Part shown: one piece after another, positions 1 to 12,700 of the stretch
Layout of the letters: each line of letters begins with the position of its first letter
Numbering within the stretch: the stretch's first letter is position 1
Assembly (NCBI RefSeq): GCF_037975245.1
Contig: NC_092561.1
Coordinates: 5,010,001 to 5,074,000, forward strand
From: Apostichopus japonicus
Taxonomy: Eukaryota > Echinodermata > Holothuroidea > Aspidochirotida > Stichopodidae
Direction: 5' to 3'
Length of the DNA: 64,000 bases
Notes under the pieces: generated by a model
What the model was told of the DNA's origin: nothing
Database searches by the model: none
The model's input: only the letters and a program-made list of their open reading frames with translations
Position numbers and translations under genes: made by a program

Positions 1-1370
1 GTTGAAATACAACAATACATTTTCACCCACAGCATATTGGCTATGAACGAAATACCGTCGTATGCAAGCAGTTATGTTAAAACCCGGTCATAATAGGACG
101 AGAACCAATGTATTTTCACTATAGGGACAGCTTACGTCATAATGTATGCTCGCCGGTAATTATACTATTGTTGATGACTGGGGGGGGGGGGTATGCCGCG
201 GCCCCCTCCCCGATGTTTGGTGCCCTGTACATATAGGAACATGTTGATGATTGGATTTGCTTTGCTTCTCCAATAGCTTCCAAGAATATTGAAAGAGAGC
301 AGTGGATTATCTCTTCCGTTATCATTTGCACGGCTACCTCAGTAAACATCGTATATTTATAGTGATATAGTGCTGATAATGCAAGACTCGCTTCCCTACG
401 AAAGTAGTGGTCAGACTTCCATCGGGGAAATGTAAAAATAACTTTTTCGAACAAACAATACTTTCGAAAGTAATAATTCATACCCAGTGATCCATGCAGG
501 AATGATATCGCTGCCATATTGACACGCAGTAAATTATTTCGACAAACAACCATGAATGTTAAGTTAACTGTAGATATTATCTATCTCGTTATAAACGGTA
601 TGGTTACAATATTAAAGTGATATATATATATATATATATATCGTTTATAGAATGCTAACATAATGTGAAGTGAGTACCAGGCTGATAGACAAGTGCCATA
701 TACACACCCGTAAATGACAATGCAGATATGTCGAGAGAGTGGGAAGGGGGGGGGGGGTTGGGAAGAACGACTTGTTCTCGTGTGCTCGGGTATTTGAGAA
801 GGATGGAAAGAGGTGAGTTAGACAGTTTTTCCCACAGTTATTCGCAATTATTGGTAAGTCAATAAAGTAAATTACTTGTCAATGGACATATATAGAACAT
901 ACGGTAGGGTCCGATTCTCGTATACCGAATAATATGGGAATTTTAGAAAATTTACTCCAAAAAGGAACACTTCAATTGTGTAATCAATTTTAGTTTATTT
1001 TGCCCTCGTAAATGTAAAGTTCGAATTAAACTCATGTGATAGGATATTTTTCTTATGCAGAATCAGAGGCGTCGAGAGGTGGGTAAGACCCCAGGACAAC
1101 TTTGGCACCGGGCCTAGTTTCCTCAATTAGGTATATAATGTAAATGAGAATGATATATTATCCTTTCTTCCATATTTTCATGGGCCCTCTAGTTGACTCA
1201 AATCACTACCTGACGATGATTATCAACTTAAGAAGTAAACCTAGTAAAATCGAGAACATAATCCCCTTTGATGCGTTTTCATATATATCATTTAACCACC
1301 TTAACTAATCCACTTCACAACAACTAATATATCAAAACCAAGACAGGGGTCAACTCATCTGATATATTAT
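1..1370. other. Gene-poor leader region, no gene recognised
   Basis: I see no recognisable exon here. The stretch contains a run of ten or more G at about 180-190, a TA dinucleotide microsatellite at about 622-642 and another poly-G tract near 748-758. The one longer open frame (137-553, minus) has no family resemblance and crosses the poly-G tract, so I do not call it a gene. Confidence 0.5.
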
Positions 1371-1860
1371 GCGTTTGGTATGCCTTGTTATCTTTTTTAC
1401 CGTGCACCTCATAATAGCTAAAAAATATTAAATCCAAGACCGAGATGATCTTATCTGGATATTATACGCTTGTTATGCATAGTGATGACTTTAAGCACCT
1501 TATAATAACATATAAATACCGAAGTGTGATATACTGACCATTTTGTTATTATTATGCGTTTGGTATGCCTTGTTATCTTTTTTAACCGCCTCATAATAGA
1601 TAAAAATATTAAATCCAAGCCCGAGAAGATCTCATCTGGATATATTATACGTTTGTTATGCATAGTGATGACTTTAAGCACCTCATAATAAGATATAAAT
1701 ACCGAAGTGTGATATATTGACCATTTTGCTATTATTATGCGTTTGGTATGCCTTGTTATCTTTTTTTAACCGCCTCATAATAGCTAAAAAATATTAACCT
1801 AAGCCCGAGATGATCTCATGAGATATATTATACGTTTGTTATGCATGATTATCATGTTAA
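1371..1860. repeat. Tandem repeat, unit about 183 bp, about 2.7 copies
   Basis: The phrase GCGTTTGGTATGCCTTGTTA recurs at about 1371, 1556 and 1738, and TTGTTATGCATAGTGATGAC recurs at about 1470 and 1654, giving a period of 182-185 bp. The units differ by scattered substitutions and small indels. The third copy is incomplete and ends near TTATGCATGATTATCATG. No coding potential is evident. It is AT-rich and looks like a short satellite-type array. Confidence 0.85.
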
Positions 1861-2452
1861 TCACGGCATTATAAGTTCCTCTTGGTCTCAACAGGGGTGC
1901 CGATATACCGCACCACGCACGCCGAGAAACATAATGGACTAACAGACAAACAAGGCTATCAGTTGATGGTATCAGTTGATGTGGTGAGGGGTATCTTGTG
2001 ACCAACTTCATCATCTTTTTTGGTGTTACCGGATATCCTTACAAGATAAACTTCAGGCTGGGAAGTTGAATATCGATTTCTATAAATATTTGTGTCATGG
2101 TTAAATTATGTATTAATTCGTATTGTTCTAGAAATAGTTTCTTTATCATTCCAGCTGATCTGTCTTTCTGTAGTTCAGTCTTTGTAAATTTGTAATAGTG
2201 TTATGTTGATCACTTAACCATTCTTACAATCACTGACGTATATATGGGTACCGTGGATTACCAAAGACAGTGTAGATCTCGTACTTGATCCTGCGTATTC
2301 TATTTGGGAATGTCCTATACTATAGTGAGAACCATGCGGTGGAGAATCTACACCAGTGCACGACCCCCCCCCACACCCTTCTTCAAAACTTCAAAACAAC
2401 TCATTTGCTCATTACAATGATTCAAGTTATGTATGATAAACGTAAACTGACC

Positions 2453-2745
2453 TTAAAGGCATTGAAGACTCGCCCCATACAGCGTGCCGCCATCTTTAGA
2501 AAGTTAACTTTCCGTTGCTTACCTGGGATGTCCATCGCTGTATCGTTTGTACACTGTGCTGTGGGTATTGACCGCAGCTGTTTGTACTGACTGTACACTA
2601 GTGTCTAATTACCGACGGTAGCAAGCTGTGTGTGCATTTTATGGAACGATGGTGGTGTCTAACACTTCTGTTACACCTCATTCGAAACTAAGGCAGATTA
2701 CCGGCATTAGACGCTTCTTTTTGCGCGAGTCTTCACACCCTTTAA
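2453..2745. mobile_element. MITE-like element with imperfect terminal inverted repeats
   Basis: The left end starts TTAAAGGCATTGAAGACTCG; the reverse complement of the right end reads TTAAAGGGTGTGAAGACTCG. The two agree over about 20 bp with three or four mismatches. The length of about 293 bp, the lack of coding content and TTAA at both extremities fit a non-autonomous DNA transposon. If TTAA is the duplicated target it would point to a TTAA-specific transposase, but the superfamily is not established. Confidence 0.65.
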
Positions 2746-4219
2746 AAGGGCTATTTGAGTTGATTTTTTATATACACATAAATTCCATAAATATGTAGAA
2801 CATTAAAAGTTTCACTAGTCATGGGTTAAATTAAAATGATGACGTATAAATGGAACTTTAAGATTGATATCTACCATATAGGTCTACTGTGTGTTCTGCA
2901 TATCACTAATGCTAATTTGAAAACTGTCTGAGGCTAGAAAATGTTGACAGCCAAATGAACTAATTAATGACATTCTCATTAACCTGCTTTATTTAAATCA
3001 TTACACTCTAAGAGGGTTTCTTATTTTAGAACTTGGTAAACTACTCTCCCAAACATATAAAGACAGATTAATATATTACTATATCGTTGTTGTAATATAT
3101 ATAATTTAAGAAAGTTATATACATGAGAATTGCACTTTGAAAGTAAGGGAAATTATTGGGGGCAGAAAAAGGTATTCATTTGTGGGTAACGTGGGATATA
3201 AAACAGAATCTCGATAAACGTTTTTACTCCATGTATTCTATGGATTAATAGAGTCAATCCGAATAGTACAGGAGTCTTTAAATTTTGAATTTATTACTAT
3301 GAACATTGTTTTATTTTCTTTATTGCAGGGAGGGGGTTGGGGGGTCAGGGGTGAGGAGTGAGGAGTGGGCGATGTGGGGATGTTCCCCAGTTTTTGTTAT
3401 ATAATTCCACTAGCGTATCCATGCAGAGTAAACTATTTTACGATGGCGCTAGTCTAATACTCAAGAACATTTTGATAGACAATCCTATGATGTCTTTTAA
3501 AAGCATCCGTACATTCAATATTGGCTGGTCACGTAATTATTTGTCGGTGGCTGCAAACATGCTAGTTAGACCATCTGGCCATAGGCAAGGCTTCACGCAC
3601 GCCACTTATATTGCTTCTGGTCGACCTTTGACCGACCTTATTCTCACCCCCCCCCCCCCACCAGGTTCTTTGCGACAACAAGGAAGACACGGGATCCTAG
3701 GCCACAAAAAAGTGCCATACCACCACTGGAGCGTGATGAACTCTAGTATGCCTTCAACCCTAGTACGATTTAAACGACCAGCAGAGCAAGAGTCTTTTAC
3801 CTGCCCCTTATAGCACTGGCCACCACGTCAGATGTTAAAATATATATTATAAAATTATATATGCATGAAATGCTTTAACTTGCTTACGCAGCTAACAAGA
3901 GAGGTTTACTTGAACCAGTTGAAAAGTGCAAGCATTTTTATGCTGGCATTGTTTAGCTTTAGTCGTTTTACTTGATTTCGACATTCACGGCATATGCAAG
4001 CAACATTTAATGGTTTACTTAAATCTGCTGTCTACTTTAGCTGTATACGGTACCGTACAGCAGTTGCATTAAATTCCAGCCCAGGCCTGCATATATTGTA
4101 ATTTCTCGCTTCGCAATTTGACAGTCATTTTGTTATTTTATTTTAATTAAAGATTTCATCATAATATGTTTTGTACACATTATAAGCATACCACTACACG
4201 CTTCCCTTATACGCGCAAG
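2746..4219. other. Intergenic, no gene recognised
   Basis: The sequence is AT-rich with homopolymer tracts: poly-G near 3327-3345 and a run of about ten C near 3647-3659. A 151-codon open frame at 3358-3813 crosses the poly-C tract, has no recognisable domain and is not called. Nothing else is supported. Confidence 0.4.
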
Positions 4220-4550
4220 CCAGCGTATTGTCAGGGTCATGGGCGGCGATCATGGGCGGCGACTGGTGAAAAAACTATTGGGAAAATCTTGGTTCTCAGG
4301 CAAAAGTGTACATCTGGTTGGTCATTTTCAAGCCCGAGAAGTGCCATTTCCGGTGATCTGGGGGGCTATCAAAACCAGAAATTTCCTTGTACGCTGCGCG
4401 CCAACCAATGGTGGCGCTCCTCTTTGATAGTACTTCGCCTGCACCCAAGCAAACCCCCCCCCCCAATATTTGAAACAAATCGCCGCCCCTGGCCAGGGTC
4501 ATTGCGCGTTCCTTTACAAGAGCGCAAGATAATATGCCCAGTTTGACTGA
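4220..4550. mobile_element. Dispersed repeat, family related to 46140-46290
   Basis: The segment includes GCGCGCCAACCAATGGTGGC and a CGAGAAGTGCC block. A related segment occurs in opposite orientation at about 46140-46270, where the reverse complement keeps the order 'gggaagtgcc', 'tttacgct', 'gcgcgccaac', 'atggtggcgc'. Two diverged copies in different contexts show a dispersed element. The superfamily is unknown and the ends are approximate. Open frames across it (for example 4166-4546) are not genes. Confidence 0.6.
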
Positions 4551-5164
4551 ATCCTAACACCTGAAACAACAAAGTAGACAACCTTGTAGCATCCAGTATA
4601 TATATATACAGACGAAGAGTCCAGACATATCTTACATGTATTTTACTATACACAAGGACTGTGGATTCGTTCGCGAGGATTTGTAAGCTAGATATCCGAT
4701 ACACGTTGAACAATTTTTTCTTCATTTCATATTTCACCGATCGAGTGATATCTCGAAATGTCTTAATTTCATTAATTGAACAGATTCCCGAAGGACGCTT
4801 TTCCGAAGCAAACTAATATTGAGTTAACTGGAGCGAAGCTTTGGAAAGATGTGACGGTATGTAAATTAGTTAAGGAACAATTGTAGCCTTGGACCCATTT
4901 CGAAAGTAAATCTGTACCAGTAAATTTTTTGAGCCATGATTTGACATCACCTCATTCAGTTTCAGTTATCTGTTTGATCTGATTTTACGTATACTGAACA
5001 TATATACACAGGGACGTCGCTAGAGAGGGGGGGGGGGGGTGTGGGGTGTCTCACCCCAATCATGGTCAAACTGAAATATATATATATACACACAAATAAG
5101 AATAATCGAATAAAATGAATAAGAAGAAGTATTCATATCAGTAGGCCTATATTATCCTTATAGT
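4551..5164. other. Intergenic, no gene recognised
   Basis: There is no exon-like sequence. A short TATATATA tract and a G-run of about ten bases near 5027-5038, preceded by GGGACGTCGCTAGAG, may be the edge of another decayed dispersed repeat. There is not enough to define it. Confidence 0.35.
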
Positions 5165-6102
5165 TACTTGCGTCATTTTCTTTTTTCTTTTTCTGACTTT
5201 AGAGAAAAGTATCATATTAATTGTCCTTTCACTGTTTACCATGGTGCAGTTAGTGCTATTCCAGGTCATTGGAGAAGGTCATTGAATCACAGTAATACTA
5301 ATCCTGAAACATTGAACACTCAGGCTATTCAATATCATTCATATTTTCTTCATTATTCATGGTTCATTTATTAAGCAGCTTATTCAAAGAGTAATCACTC
5401 GCCTTAGGTCTATTGTTAAATGGAATGATAAGTTTGATTTTAATGAGAGTCAATGGAATGTTATCTTTCAAATTCCGTTTAAGTCTTTAAGGGAATCAAA
5501 GTTACAGTATTTCCAGTATCGCTTTCTTCATCGTATTTTGGGAACAAATTACTTATTATTTCAAATGAAAATGACAGATAACCCTCGTTGTAATTTCTGC
5601 GGAGTTAATGATGAAACAATAGAACATCTTTTTTTGGGAATGTAATATTAGTGCTAGCTTTATTTTCAATAGACAGTTTGTTTTTTCCAAGAAAGATGTT
5701 TTCTTCGGATATCAACTGTTATCAAAACATCCATTGAACTTTCTAATTTTTTATATCAAATATTACATTTTCAGAAGAAAGTTAACAATGGTTCGTTAAT
5801 TGTAAAGGAATTTTTGTATAAGTTCAAATTTCAACTACAAGTGGAACATCAATTACATAAGAACAAATTACGTGGGCCGTTTCCGTTCCAGACCTTAAAG
5901 GCCACTTTTAGTACGAACCCATTTTTATTTGAAGAATAGTGGTTGCTGTTATGCCATTACTGTTTTGTTTATATGCATAAAGGTTTTAATGCAGAATGTT
6001 TGCGTTTATATACTTTAAGGAAAAATATGTGATGAATGTTGTTGTTGCAAAAGATGAACAATAAATGATGGCTTAAGAAAAAAAAAATACTTGCGTCATT
6101 TT
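5165..6102 (+). mobile_element. 5'-truncated non-LTR retrotransposon (LINE) 3' end with 15-bp target-site duplication
   Basis: The insertion (5180-6087) is flanked by the 15-bp direct repeat TACTTGCGTCATTTT at 5165-5179 and 6088-6102 and ends in an A-rich tail, the hallmark of target-primed reverse transcription. The body encodes the C-terminal tail of a LINE ORF2. Frames joined across small indels read INCPFTVYHG, then LRESKLQYFQYRFLHRILG, then a zinc-knuckle-like segment PRCNFCGVNDETIEHLF followed by a WECN-type residue set, as in the zf-RVT region of L1/Tx1-type elements. The frame is broken near 5371 and again near 5630 (a run of seven T), so this copy is dead. Only the last 0.9 kb is present, typical of 5' truncation. 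Confidence 0.88.
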
Positions 6103-6723
6103 AAAAATATATTTTACTCCACCACTTTACATACTAGCGACCCTTAAAAAACTCCCAAGCTGCACCCTAAAATATATCATAAAACGCTTTCTACGGTATA
6201 CATCATAAAATACGTCCTAAAATGCTACCTAATATACATCCTAAAGTAGTCTTACAATACGTACCGAAGTACGTTCTAAATAATGACCTCCTGGTAACAT
6301 ATTAAATTTACATATGCGGGCAAGCCCGGCTTAGTGATAAAGCAAGCCTTGTGTAATTTGAATTTAATATTTTCTTTCTCCCTCCTGCATAGCAGTCAGG
6401 CAAGTGCTTACAACAAGCTGATAATTTTGCCAAACTTGCCATCGGATCATGGTACGGTGGTTGGCGTGTGACGTCACGACATAGTCCCGAAAATTGGCAT
6501 CTCTTCAATCGTTCAAAAGATGTAATAAAGGGATGATGTGTGTCGCTTTGACGGACAATACTGTATCAACATTATGTAGTGTCTTAAACAGCTGATTGAT
6601 CAATATGTAGCAAGATAAACAAACTTAAAAGAATCCTTCAAAGAGCTTTAAGATTTTACTGAAAGTGAAGTAATACAAACAATTTTATTTTTTTCAGCGT
6701 TTAGCAACGTAAAACGGCTAACA
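6103..6723. other. Upstream region of the CUB receptor gene
   Basis: This lies between the LINE insertion and the first recognised coding exon. I see no further gene and no convincing TATA box; the promoter and any 5' untranslated exon of the receptor presumably lie here or further left. A 66-codon minus-strand frame at 6308-6508 is not supported. Confidence 0.3.
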
Positions 6724-9700
6724 ATGGTACTTTTGTTGATTGTATGGATATTTCCTCTTTTACTGAAGAACACAATGGCTGACGAACTTACAGAAGATAT
6801 CGGTGAGTATAATGAAGCATTATTATATTCCCCGTTTTTTTGTCTTAGTCCATTCCAAACAGTGACCGCAGTATGTTACTACACCAACAAATTTCATCAA
6901 ATGGTACACAAACACTTCAAACAGCACACACACACACAAAAAGTTGCATTAATCCAAGGAAAATGAAATTGGGAATTTGATTTTAGCCAGTAGATTTTAG
7001 ATGCAACGGCAATATTTAGCTAGTGGCCATGAGGTGGATAGAGAGAGAGAGAAAGAGAGCGGTAAGCGAATCAATCTGCAACACACATTACATATAAGTA
7101 CGGCGTCAAGGCGTTTTAACATTTACCCCTCTATTCTAATTAATACGTATATTAATTTAAAAAAAACTACAATTAAGCAATTTAAGCTTAAGTGAAATTA
7201 GTTCCACTAAAATACAGTTGTAATTTTGTTAAGGTAACTTTTATTTTATTAAAGTAAGCGGCAGTCTACATAAGCTGCACATTTAGTTTTTTTAATTTTT
7301 TTTTGTGGAATCCTATTCAACTTATAATAAGTAGATTTCCATTTCACTATGTGGTACATTGATCAGCATATTGTAATCTATAGGAGAGAAATTGCTTGAT
7401 TGATATTTGTCTTTGCTATTATATTTTGCTCAATTTCTTAGGTTCATGTCAACCGATCTACATTAATACCAGCGGAAGCATGTTATTCTCTCCTAACTAC
7501 CCTGGGAATTACTCTGGAAACAGCCTGTGTGATTACTACGTCACCGCACCCGAGGGACACTACGTCGGTTTCATTGTACATGAAATAGAAATTGAGTTTA
7601 CCTCTACATGCGTAATGGATTCACTCTCGGTAATTTTACGACTCTTATCAATTTAAACTTCAGACGGATTAAGCATCAATCTAATGATGGTATATTTTTT
7701 AACAATTGCTAACAAGATTTAAGACAAAATACGTGTTAACGCTTCTCTTATATTGAGTTAAGTATATAATTCATTGTTTTTAATTCTCAAAAGTCATCAG
7801 GCAACCAGTTTTGATGTTTACCATCCTTTTTGACAAAACACATTAGAACTTTAATAATGGAAGATTTTCCCTTTGTTATATAAATAGTACCATTTCTGTT
7901 GAGGGATTAAGTAACTGTACAGTAATTATGTGGCCTATTTGAGATATCAACCCTCCCCCCTTCTCCACAACCATTTTACTAAGACATGCCAATTTTTTTT
8001 TTAAAAGATTCAAATACTGGAATTTATGGTAAAGATGGTACTTTTGGGTCCATTGCATGGTGTAGTGTTGCGGCCAATTTTGCAAGTTTGGTTTTCTGAG
8101 ATCCAAGATACATGTCCTACTGCATTTTGCCAGGGACCCCAAAAATGGCGAAACTGACTAGCCTAGCAGAGACCATATGGAGACCATACGGTCATGAGTT
8201 CCTATGAAACAGCTGAAAAATAAATAGATAACATATCACCACCAGCAGTTATTTTTACGACGCTTAAGCGACCACAAATGTGGGAGAAACCCGCAACTAC
8301 AACTTAAACGTCGGGTGGCTTCCAATTCAACATTTTTAACTCAAATTTGGAATCTTTCAATTTTAGAAAGTCATTTCAGATGGGAAAACCGTAGATTGCT
8401 CTTGGATGAAAAACCCACCTTACTATGACCCGGCCGGGAATCGAACCCCGAACCTCCCGATTGATAAGCCTCATTGCTTCAAATGCCACCGCCTTTATCC
8501 ACTCGGCCACAGCACCATATAAAGAATAAAATATAAAAATTAATAATACTAGAAAGAGGTTTAATGTCTCATGTCACATTTTACAATGTGATATACAAAT
8601 GGTGCAAAATGGTGAAGACTTTTACGACGCAGAATATTTGAAACAATTGGTTTAACACTGAGTTTCATGCATAATCGTAGGTCTGTAATGAAGTATAAAC
8701 GCTACCGCTGAATTACTTTAATATTCAACGAGCCTTCTAGATATGTATAGCATTTTTCTAAAGGTGCTCAAATTTAATATAGACTGTGTAAAATTTATGC
8801 CCAAGTTATATCTTCTTTTTTGTTACTAAGATAAACGAAATCTTCATTAAAATTCTGTCTAACTTCTTTTAACTCCGCTTAGCCATGAACTCTCTCTCGC
8901 AAGAGTAGACCAATCCACGCCACTTGTTTAATATAAAAATATGTTTAAATGTCCTTTTCAATCCTAAGTGCACTTTTTGTAGGTTTGTTTCTTAATATTC
9001 TTAATTACCTTCACAGATTTATGACGGAGAGTCGACAGCAGACATTCTGCTTGCCAAATTGTGCGGTTATACCATAATGTCACCGGTTTTCAGTGACAGT
9101 CGACATATGACCCTTCGTTTTAAGAGTGATAGCGGCAATGCAGGCTTTGGTTTTTGGGGCCAAGTCTTCTTTAAAAGGGGTAAATATTTGTTTTCTGTTA
9201 TATTTCTGTTGTCTGTGAATAATCAACGTTAGTATGACCTTTAAGAAATTTCAAACTATATACATAACGTTAGTTAGATGTGAAAACAATTTGGTACGAT
9301 CAATACAAATTTGTCTATTTTATTTAGGCCCGGTCACACTATACCGATTTTTTATCGGAATACTATCCGATTTTCCCAGAGGAATCAAAACAGCCAGTTT
9401 TTCGTTCGGGTCTTTTAGCCACAGTGATAAAGGACATGATTTGCTATCTGTTGAGCCATTCCGATGTGGAATAGCCCTCTCCTAACTTTTGATATTGACT
9501 CCGTTTCCTTTTATCGGATAGCTATCCGATTTCTCTTCCGATTTTTATCGTTTTCGATGTGACGTCACTTCATAATGTAGTCCGTTCCAGAACCCCTCGG
9601 ATTTGGAGCAGGTATTCGAATATTCCACTGCATTCATTGCATTCACTACCACAAACCTCAATTTCCCGCCTAAAATCGGAAAAATCGGACCATATTCCGA

Positions 9701-12700
9701 TAAAATATCGCTGTAGTGTCTAACACTATAAAACTAAATATTACACAATCTGAAAGAACAGAGAACAATGAGATCAGCTACTAAATTTAAAAGGAATAAA
9801 CAGAAGAATAAAAACAGATCTCGCCACTTACGTAAGCTAAGCCTACACCCAAGCAAGTGAAGGTTTCCCAAAAGCGAAGTCTTTTGTCACAAACGGTAAT
9901 CTTATAAATAACAATAAATAACACATTCTTGAAAGAAACAAGATACTACCACAATTGGAGTTCCAAAGGAACACTATCAAGATTTGTTATATGGAACCTG
10001 AGGGAAAGCCAGTGTAACTTCAGTCATTAAATGTTATTAGCTGCTTATATATCATCCCTACATGCATGGCAAGCCAAATGTCCAATAACATGTTTTCGGT
10101 CGAAAAACCTGGAATATTGACCGATTAACATGGAGTAGCTACCGATAATCGAAGGTTTTCGACCGATAATCTAGGTTTCTTCCAGGTGGCTGAAGTTAGT
10201 TGTATAGCTTGACAAAATTTCTGGAAACTTAAACAAAAAGTGTTACACTGACAATTATGCACATACCAAAACGACAGTTGTCATTAACTCATATGTGGAG
10301 TATATTGACTGTATGGATGAACTGTTTGAATGAATGCTTTAAAAAGTATTTATTAACCTTACATGTCAAAGGTCATGAGGCCAAAGTTAAGGTTCAAAAG
10401 GGTAAGCCCCCATGTATTTTAATCGCGGTGGGTGGATGACGATGTGCCTCAGTTGTGATGACATCATATTTTTCATGTACCCAAGTTTTGGGATAGATAA
10501 GGGTCTGCAAACTCCATGGATTGCCTACCAACTTATATTTATTAGACATCAGCTATAGCGTTGTCATATTTTGTTTTTATACTTATTACATACAGGCGAT
10601 ACTTGTTCATTGTCTTTAACTGAGAGTGGTGAGATAACGTCGCCAAATTTTCCCGCTAATTATAACGATATGGAAAGATGTACATACACAGTGATCGCGC
10701 CAGACGACAAGTTAGCAGCGATAACTTTCTATGCGTTCAGTGTGGAAAATTCAGAGGGTTGTATAAGCGACGCAGTGACCGTGAGTATAGCTATAGCAGA
10801 TAAACTTACAAAACATTATCAGTTGATTCCAGCAATGTCAACGAATCATCGGGCATTGACTGTACACGTGTAGAATGATAAGTAATGTATACTTAAATGA
10901 TGACTTCAGGCACAAAATTAAGTTTGATACGTTTGAGACCTTTAATAATAAAAATACACTGCTATTAATCTATGGGTTGTATTTCTGTAACCCATTTACA
11001 CCTTGTGAGGAATGACCCTTTAAACCGATGAGGGTAATCACTTAAAGCGACTGGACTATATAGTCTAATACACAATACATTCGGTCAGTTACTCAGATGC
11101 AACACAAGCTTCCTCAACCAGAAAACAGAATCCATTATTGGTCTACAATGGGGTGCAAATTGGTCAACTCAAGGGTGTTATGGTGGTTATATATCTAGAG
11201 GAATGAACATGTTTTGGTCGAATCATTATAAATTATAAATAAATAAATAGACAAACACATTTTTGGCCTGCACCGAGGAGCCGACGCCATCATACAGTGA
11301 TCCGTTTAGGAGCATTCCATTTATTTCAATGTTTAACTTGGTACCTACTTGATACATGAAGCTATATTGTGGTATCTCATGAACGTGTTATATGCATTAT
11401 TAACTGCTAACGCAGATGCAAAATGGTGTTACGTGAAGCCATTATTATACGAAATCAATTGTATATCGATGTCATTATAGTTTGAATCTGCTACTTACTT
11501 GATACATGCAGATATATGGTGGTGACACGAAGAACGTTACAAAGCTAACCAGCCTCTGCGGATCCGTAAATCGACGGACATTTTACAGTGAGGGCAACAA
11601 GATGGTTGTACAGATCACCAGTAATACTCAGAACTCAAGTTTCGGATTCAACGCCTCATTCTCTTTCCACGATCGTAAGTTTTTGTTTCGAGAACACAAT
11701 TAGAAACGAATAAATTTAATCATTACTTTAGGCATCGTTTTACGATGTTCATGATAATCATGTGCCTAATCATCAGACTCTTCTTCGAAAAGTTTAAGCT
11801 AGTTAAAACTTCAGTTTGAGTTTGGTTGTAACTTTGTGTAACTCTCCCAAGCCTGTCTGTTGCGTAGAAACCTCATATAATGTGATTCTTTTGGTGTATT
11901 TTCAGATATTATCATAACTAGTACATTTTTATTGAAAACAGCATAATCTCTTTCAGTTCATCTCATTCCCAGGACACATCTGTAAAAGCGTCGTTGACGA
12001 GAGTGGATCAACGATTACGTCACCAAATTTCCCTGAGAACTATGGTAACTTTCAAAACTGTGAATATCTGATCGAAAGCGGTGAAAATCAAGTAGTTGAA
12101 TTGACATTTTCTTCCTTCGTTACCGAATTCGACGAATGGTGTGCAGTTGACTCTGTTACGGTGAGTTAATCATCTTTAGATATATAACTTATGTTAACGC
12201 TTAATCGGTGCTTTTAAGAAATATTTAGTTTTGATATGCCATAGGCTATTCGAAATAAACTTTCACTGTTGATAACGTTTCTATGAATTCGCGTTTTCCA
12301 AGATATTCAGCTTTAAAATATTCTTAATATCTGGAATGTTTTCTTGATAAACGTGATAGGGATGACTGTCATGAATAAGACTTGATCCAGTCTGAATATA
12401 TACATCAACGAGCCACATGTGCCTCAAAGTTTCTTTATTAATTACAACGTACATGTTCTGTAATGGACACGTGGTTTGCAAATGCTGACTCAAAATTTGC
12501 ACATCTTTAGATGACATAAACACGTGATATTTATCAATGAAACATAAGCTATAATGACTTGTCTTCGGATCACTTTCTACAGTACATAGACTGTGTTAGA
12601 TAGATTTGGACAAAATACTTTTCTTAGGTTGGTGTGATATTTAATTTGCCAAACGGGAGATCACATAATCACTGACTTGATGTTCAGCCATATGAACGTT

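Noticed and set aside
137-553. 138-codon minus-strand open frame
   Set aside because: It ends through a poly-G tract giving a proline run; no family resemblance.
3358-3813. 151-codon open frame
   Set aside because: It crosses a poly-C tract, has no recognisable domain and no exon-like boundaries.
8430-8517. Functional tRNA-Ser/Leu gene
   Set aside because: The cloverleaf is imperfect and the same tRNA-like head is joined to a shared SINE body in both copies.
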